64,000 nucleotides of DNA from Heterodera schachtii. Lineage: Eukaryota; Nematoda; Chromadorea; Rhabditida; Heteroderidae. Numbering within the stretch: position 1 is the first letter of the stretch; each line of letters starts with the position of its first letter. The position numbers and the translations under genes are program-made. Below, in pieces: positions 61,102-64,000 of the stretch. The notes beneath the pieces were generated by a model. It had not been told where the DNA came from. It saw only the letters and a list, made by a program, of their open reading frames with translations, and searched no databases. Location: contig SIJG01000002.1 of NCBI GenBank assembly GCA_023374025.1, positions 4,702,070-4,766,069 of the forward strand, written 5' to 3'.

Positions 61102-61400
61102 TGTTCGGTCTTACCTAACCGAGCTTAAAACTGTCCAATAAATAATCAATGTATTTATTGGAAAACAAATAAATAAATATTTGGGCGGAGGACAATTGGA
61201 GGAAATGTGGGAATTTAACAAGAAGACAGAATGAATGATGGAAATGAGCGGGGGTCAAAAGTGGGAGGAGGAATGATGTGTCTGACATTACAAAGGGAGT
61301 GCAGACACAATAAAATGGGAGAAATAGTGCGGGAGACAGAGAGAGGGAAATTACATAAATAAAATAATTAAAAGTCTCTCTCGGGGTCATCACCCGAACA
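61102..61400 (-). mobile_element. 3' LTR of Ty3/gypsy element
   Basis: The 299-bp LTR has exact 7-bp inverted ends, TGTTCGG (61102-61108) and CCGAACA (61394-61400), inside the canonical TG..CA. On the minus strand it holds CCAATAAATACATTG, a polyadenylation signal candidate, followed by a U5-like end. It lies immediately after the integrase and the polypurine tract. The partner LTR is beyond the right edge, so age and target duplication cannot be judged here. Confidence 0.85.
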
Positions 61401-61411
61401 CCTCCCCTTTT
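61401..61411 (-). other. polypurine tract of Ty3/gypsy element
   Basis: On the minus strand AAAAGGGGAGG sits directly before the LTR start TGTTCGG. This is the expected primer site for plus-strand DNA synthesis during reverse transcription. Confidence 0.8.
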
Positions 61412-61418
61412 GATTGGC

Positions 61419-62693
61419 TCATCCGGGCGAGTACCGGTCAGGGGCTCGGCGGTTCCGTCCACTCCGGCGCGGCACTTGTTGTTGCTGCGGTGTCGGGCTT
61501 CGACGGGCCTGCTCCGGTTCGATCTCGTCCTGGTGCTCATCGTTGATCGGGTCAGGCCTTGGCTCAAGGTCCTGCCCTATATTTCCAACGTTCGGTGCGG
61601 TGATCGGCAGATGGAATGCCTCATTTAAAAGATTTAATGGTTCGTGGCCATTTGCTGTGTTTTCCCGGTTTCGCAACTGATTCGCATGGAAGCGATTTGT
61701 CGAACCGTCGGAGAATTTGACCGTGTAAATGACTCCCGAGCATTCACAAATTGTTCCTGCTCTCCAATTCTGCGAGAGTCGGTGTCGAGCCCAAACTGGC
61801 TTATTTGACACAAATTTCTGCGGTCGGGTGCCAAACCGGCGATTGAAGTGTTGCTCCATTTTGGTGTCTCTCTCCGTTGGCTGCGGAAGAGGCGGCATTA
61901 GGAGATCAATCGTTGTGCGCGGTTTTCGGCCAAGGAGCATTTCGGCAGGGGACTTTGCATCCGGCAGCGAATCGTTCGGTGTCGTGCGGTAAGTGACCAG
62001 GAAAGTGTTGATGATTTCCTTGTTTGGCACTCCCTCCCCTTTTATTTTTCGAAATGCTCTCTTAAAAGTGTCCACGAACCGTTCCGCTTGTCCATTGGAC
62101 ATTGGGTTGTACGGAGCGGAAAAGAGATGAGCAATTCCATTTGCTTCTGTGAATTTGGCAAATTCACTGGCGGCGAACTGCGTTCCGTTGTCGGTTACCA
62201 ATGTTTCCGGTATACCGTGACGCGTGAAGAGATAACGCAGTCGTTCGATTGTTGCGGCCGCTGATTTAGTGGTCATTTCGAATACCTCCGGGTACTTCGA
62301 ATATGAGTCCACAACAATCAGAAATTCTTTTCCGAAGAAAGGGCCCGCATAATCGGCATGAATTCGTTGCCATGACCGCGTTGATTTTGGCCATGAGTGC
62401 AAATCCGTTTTCGTCGGTGCCTTTGCGGCCAAATGACACGGTGCACAATTCTTGACGAATTCCTCAATTTGTTGATCCAATTTTGGCCAGAAGACATACT
62501 GCCGGGCGAGTTGTTTCATCCTTTTAATTCCGGGATGGCCCTTGTGTAGCAGTGTCAAAATTTTGGTCCGGAAAATTTCAGGGATCACAATTCGTTCGCC
62601 ATACATCAGACATTCCTTCAGAATTGTCAGATCGGCTTTTCTTCTGCCGAAAAGCTCAATCTCTTCTGATTGAGGCGTCCAATTTGCGTTCAT
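61419..62693 (-). CDS. Ty3/gypsy integrase
   Basis: A 424-codon frame carries a full integrase. The zinc-binding domain has HKGHPG (residues 50-55) and CAPC (83-86). The catalytic triad is D114 (IHADYAGPF), D168 (VTDNGTQF) and E204 (NGQAERF) with the classical 35-residue spacing. After the core, residues about 300-345 (VWARHRLSQNWRAG, YTVKFSDGSTNRFH) form the C-terminal DNA-binding, SH3-like part, followed by an Arg/Pro-rich tail ending near the polypurine tract. All key residues are present. Upstream it overlaps the RNase H frame by a +1 shift. It would insert element DNA into host chromosomes. Confidence 0.9.
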   Translation of the reverse strand: MNANWTPQSEEIELFGRRKADLTILKECLMYGERIVIPEIFRTKILTLLHKGHPGIKRMKQLARQYVFWPKLDQQIEEFVKNCAPCHLAAKAPTKTDLHSWPKSTRSWQRIHADYAGPFFGKEFLIVVDSYSKYPEVFEMTTKSAAATIERLRYLFTRHGIPETLVTDNGTQFAASEFAKFTEANGIAHLFSAPYNPMSNGQAERFVDTFKRAFRKIKGEGVPNKEIINTFLVTYRTTPNDSLPDAKSPAEMLLGRKPRTTIDLLMPPLPQPTERDTKMEQHFNRRFGTRPQKFVSNKPVWARHRLSQNWRAGTICECSGVIYTVKFSDGSTNRFHANQLRNRENTANGHEPLNLLNEAFHLPITAPNVGNIGQDLEPRPDPINDEHQDEIEPEQARRSPTPQQQQVPRRSGRNRRAPDRYSPG

Positions 62694-63528
62694 CAGGCCA
62701 ACCGTCTCTGACGAATTTCATAACGCTTTGAATTGTTTTGTCCTTTTTGGACTCAGAGACCAAATTTTCAAATTTGATTGGCAAAATTTGCTTTGCCATA
62801 TCCAAAATTGTTCCAAGATCTTCGTCGATGTTACACGCGGCGATCACTCGTTCATCATCACATTCAAATTCTTTGGCAATCAGGCGAGACAGTGCGTCGG
62901 CTTGACCAAAATCGTTGGTATTGACATACTCAATGTCGAAGTCGTAGGCCAGCAAAGTAAGTGACCAGCGAAGCAGCCGATTTGCGCTGCACTGCCTTAT
63001 GCCTTTTTTGCTTCCGAAAATACTGATCAGCGGTTTGTGATCAGTTTGCAATTTGAAGTGTCTGCCGTAGATCATTTTGTGGAACTTTTGCACTGCAAAA
63101 ATCAATGCCAGGCCCTCCTTTTCAATTTGAGAGTAGTTTTTCTCTGCTGGAGTGAGCGACCTTGAGGCATGTGCAATTGCTTTGCTTTGTCCGTTCGGAA
63201 ATTTGTGGGAGATGACGGCCCCAATTCCGAGTTCCGACGCATCGGCTGCCACAATTATGTCCAATTTCGGATCATAATGGGTGAGTAGCAAGTCCGATGT
63301 AAGCACTTCCTTCAATTTTTGGAATGCTTTTTGTCGTTCTTCCGTCCACTTCCATTCGACGTCATCCTTCAGCATGTCGTCCAAAGGCTTCCGAGTGAAG
63401 CGCATGTTCTTGACAAACTGTTGGTAATGGTTTACCATGCCGAGGAATGATCGGAGTGACGAAATGTCTTTTGGTGCCGGCATTTGAGACGATTGCATGA
63501 GTTTTTGCTGGGTCCGGTCGGCGTCCAT
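62656..63528 (-). CDS. Ty3/gypsy RNase H segment of pol
   Basis: This frame continues RT from MPAPKDISSLRSFLGMVNHY (thumb/connection) into RNase H: IIVAADASELGIGAVISH with the first acidic residue, YSQIEKEGLALIFAV (Glu), KLQTDHKPLISIF (Asp) and FGQADALSRL (last Asp). All four RNase H carboxylates are visible. It joins RT upstream and integrase downstream by a one-base shift each, so pol is not a single open frame in this copy. Confidence 0.9.
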   Translation of the reverse strand: MDADRTQQKLMQSSQMPAPKDISSLRSFLGMVNHYQQFVKNMRFTRKPLDDMLKDDVEWKWTEERQKAFQKLKEVLTSDLLLTHYDPKLDIIVAADASELGIGAVISHKFPNGQSKAIAHASRSLTPAEKNYSQIEKEGLALIFAVQKFHKMIYGRHFKLQTDHKPLISIFGSKKGIRQCSANRLLRWSLTLLAYDFDIEYVNTNDFGQADALSRLIAKEFECDDERVIAACNIDEDLGTILDMAKQILPIKFENLVSESKKDKTIQSVMKFVRDGWPDERKLDASIRRD

Positions 63529-64000
63529 TCCGATCGATTATTTGACCCAAATACTTGATTTGGTCTCGGAAGAAGGTCGATTTTTCCAATTTGACTCGGA
63601 ATCCATAACTTTGGATTCGAGAGAAGACTTCTTCCAAATGTTGGACGTGTTGTTCAGTCGTTGCGCTGACAACGATTATGTCGTCCAAGTAAGCGGTGGC
63701 AAAATTTAGTCCGGCCAGCATTTTATCCATAATTGATTGGAAAATGCTTGGTGCCGACTTTACACCAAAGGGTAACCGTTCCATTCGGTAGTTCCCTTTA
63801 TGTGTGGCCAATCCGCACAAATCTTTGGATTCTTCGTCCAATTCGATTTGCAAATACGCGTCCCTCAGATCGATCTGGGAAAAAATTTTACCCCCATTCA
63901 GGGTGGCAAAAATATCCTCAGGTACTGGGAGCGGGTGTTGGCAGTCGAGAAGCGCATCATTAAGACCTGTCGAGTAGTCGATGCAAAGTCGCGCTGAGCC
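63362..64000 (-). CDS. Ty3/gypsy reverse transcriptase, cut by window edge
   Basis: The frame is open from the right edge: RLCIDYSTGLND, HPLPVPEDIFATLNGGKIFS, QIDLRDAYLQI (catalytic Asp), YRMERLPFGVKSAPSIFQ, then ATAYLDDIIVVSA with the YLDD catalytic motif, and RVKLEKSTFFRDQIKYLGQII. Coding similarity in this frame ends near THAIVS (about 63495), after which the meaningful frame shifts by +1. The 5' part of RT, protease and gag lie outside the window. Confidence 0.9.
   Translation of the reverse strand, partial: GSARLCIDYSTGLNDALLDCQHPLPVPEDIFATLNGGKIFSQIDLRDAYLQIELDEESKDLCGLATHKGNYRMERLPFGVKSAPSIFQSIMDKMLAGLNFATAYLDDIIVVSATTEQHVQHLEEVFSRIQSYGFRVKLEKSTFFRDQIKYLGQIIDRNGRRPDPAKTHAIVSNAGTKRHFVTPIIPRHGKPLPTVCQEHALHSEAFGRHAEG

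Noticed and set aside
61115..61567. Minus frame and plus frames over the LTR and integrase end
   Set aside because: They are shadows of the LTR and integrase tail in other frames.
63733..63963. Plus-strand frames opposite Ty3/gypsy pol
   Set aside because: They are antisense shadows of the RT reading frame.
1..64000. CRISPR arrays, operons, Shine-Dalgarno sites
   Set aside because: The DNA is eukaryotic; no repeat-spacer arrays or bacterial gene organisation were seen.

Overview
The window is AT-rich eukaryotic DNA (roughly one quarter G+C or less by eye) with few genes. A decayed BEL/Pao retrotransposon, a family known only from animals, points to a metazoan. Candidate genes have short introns (about 41 and 68 nt) and 3' splice sites of the TTTTCAG type, which fits a nematode; very low G+C and small secreted Cys-rich genes would suit a root-knot-type plant parasite. 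The nematode placement is inference and no species is claimed.

Layout. 1-5 kb: AT-rich DNA with a 380-bp hAT-type MITE that keeps perfect 8-bp target duplications, then a composite repeat (about 3.0-4.9 kb) with tandem satellites and four GC-rich hairpins with GNA triloops. 5-8 kb: AT-rich, one weak small secreted-protein candidate. 8.1-11.5 kb: a GC-richer, minus-strand BEL/Pao remnant (putative LTR promoter, broken integrase), abutted by a 600-bp foldback element. 13.2-20.9 kb: a nearly perfect tandem duplication of a 3.83-kb block. 21-27 kb: AT-rich, old repeats, one candidate exon. 27.4-30.8 kb: the most interesting locus, two head-to-head related genes. The minus gene is a six-exon model for a secreted protein with repeated exon modules and a Cys/His-rich tail. 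The plus gene is a frameshifted or truncated relative. The short spacer between them carries three ACGTCA sites. 31-41 kb: mostly AT-rich, with a well-delimited minus-strand exon at 39.0-39.2 kb. 41.2-42.0 kb: a second foldback element built of short iterons. 42-56 kb: AT-rich with old duplications, a G-quadruplex-like island, and small hairpins. 56.3-58.3 kb: a CR1/jockey-like LINE, broken. 61.1-64 kb: a minus-strand Ty3/gypsy element with intact 3' LTR, integrase, RNase H and RT, running off the right edge.

Most recognisable coding sequence is transposon-derived. Host coding content is a handful of small exons, of which the 27.4-29.1 kb gene and the 39.0-39.2 kb exon are best supported. The AT-rich spacers also show A-rich and T-rich blocks that switch sign several times along the plus strand.
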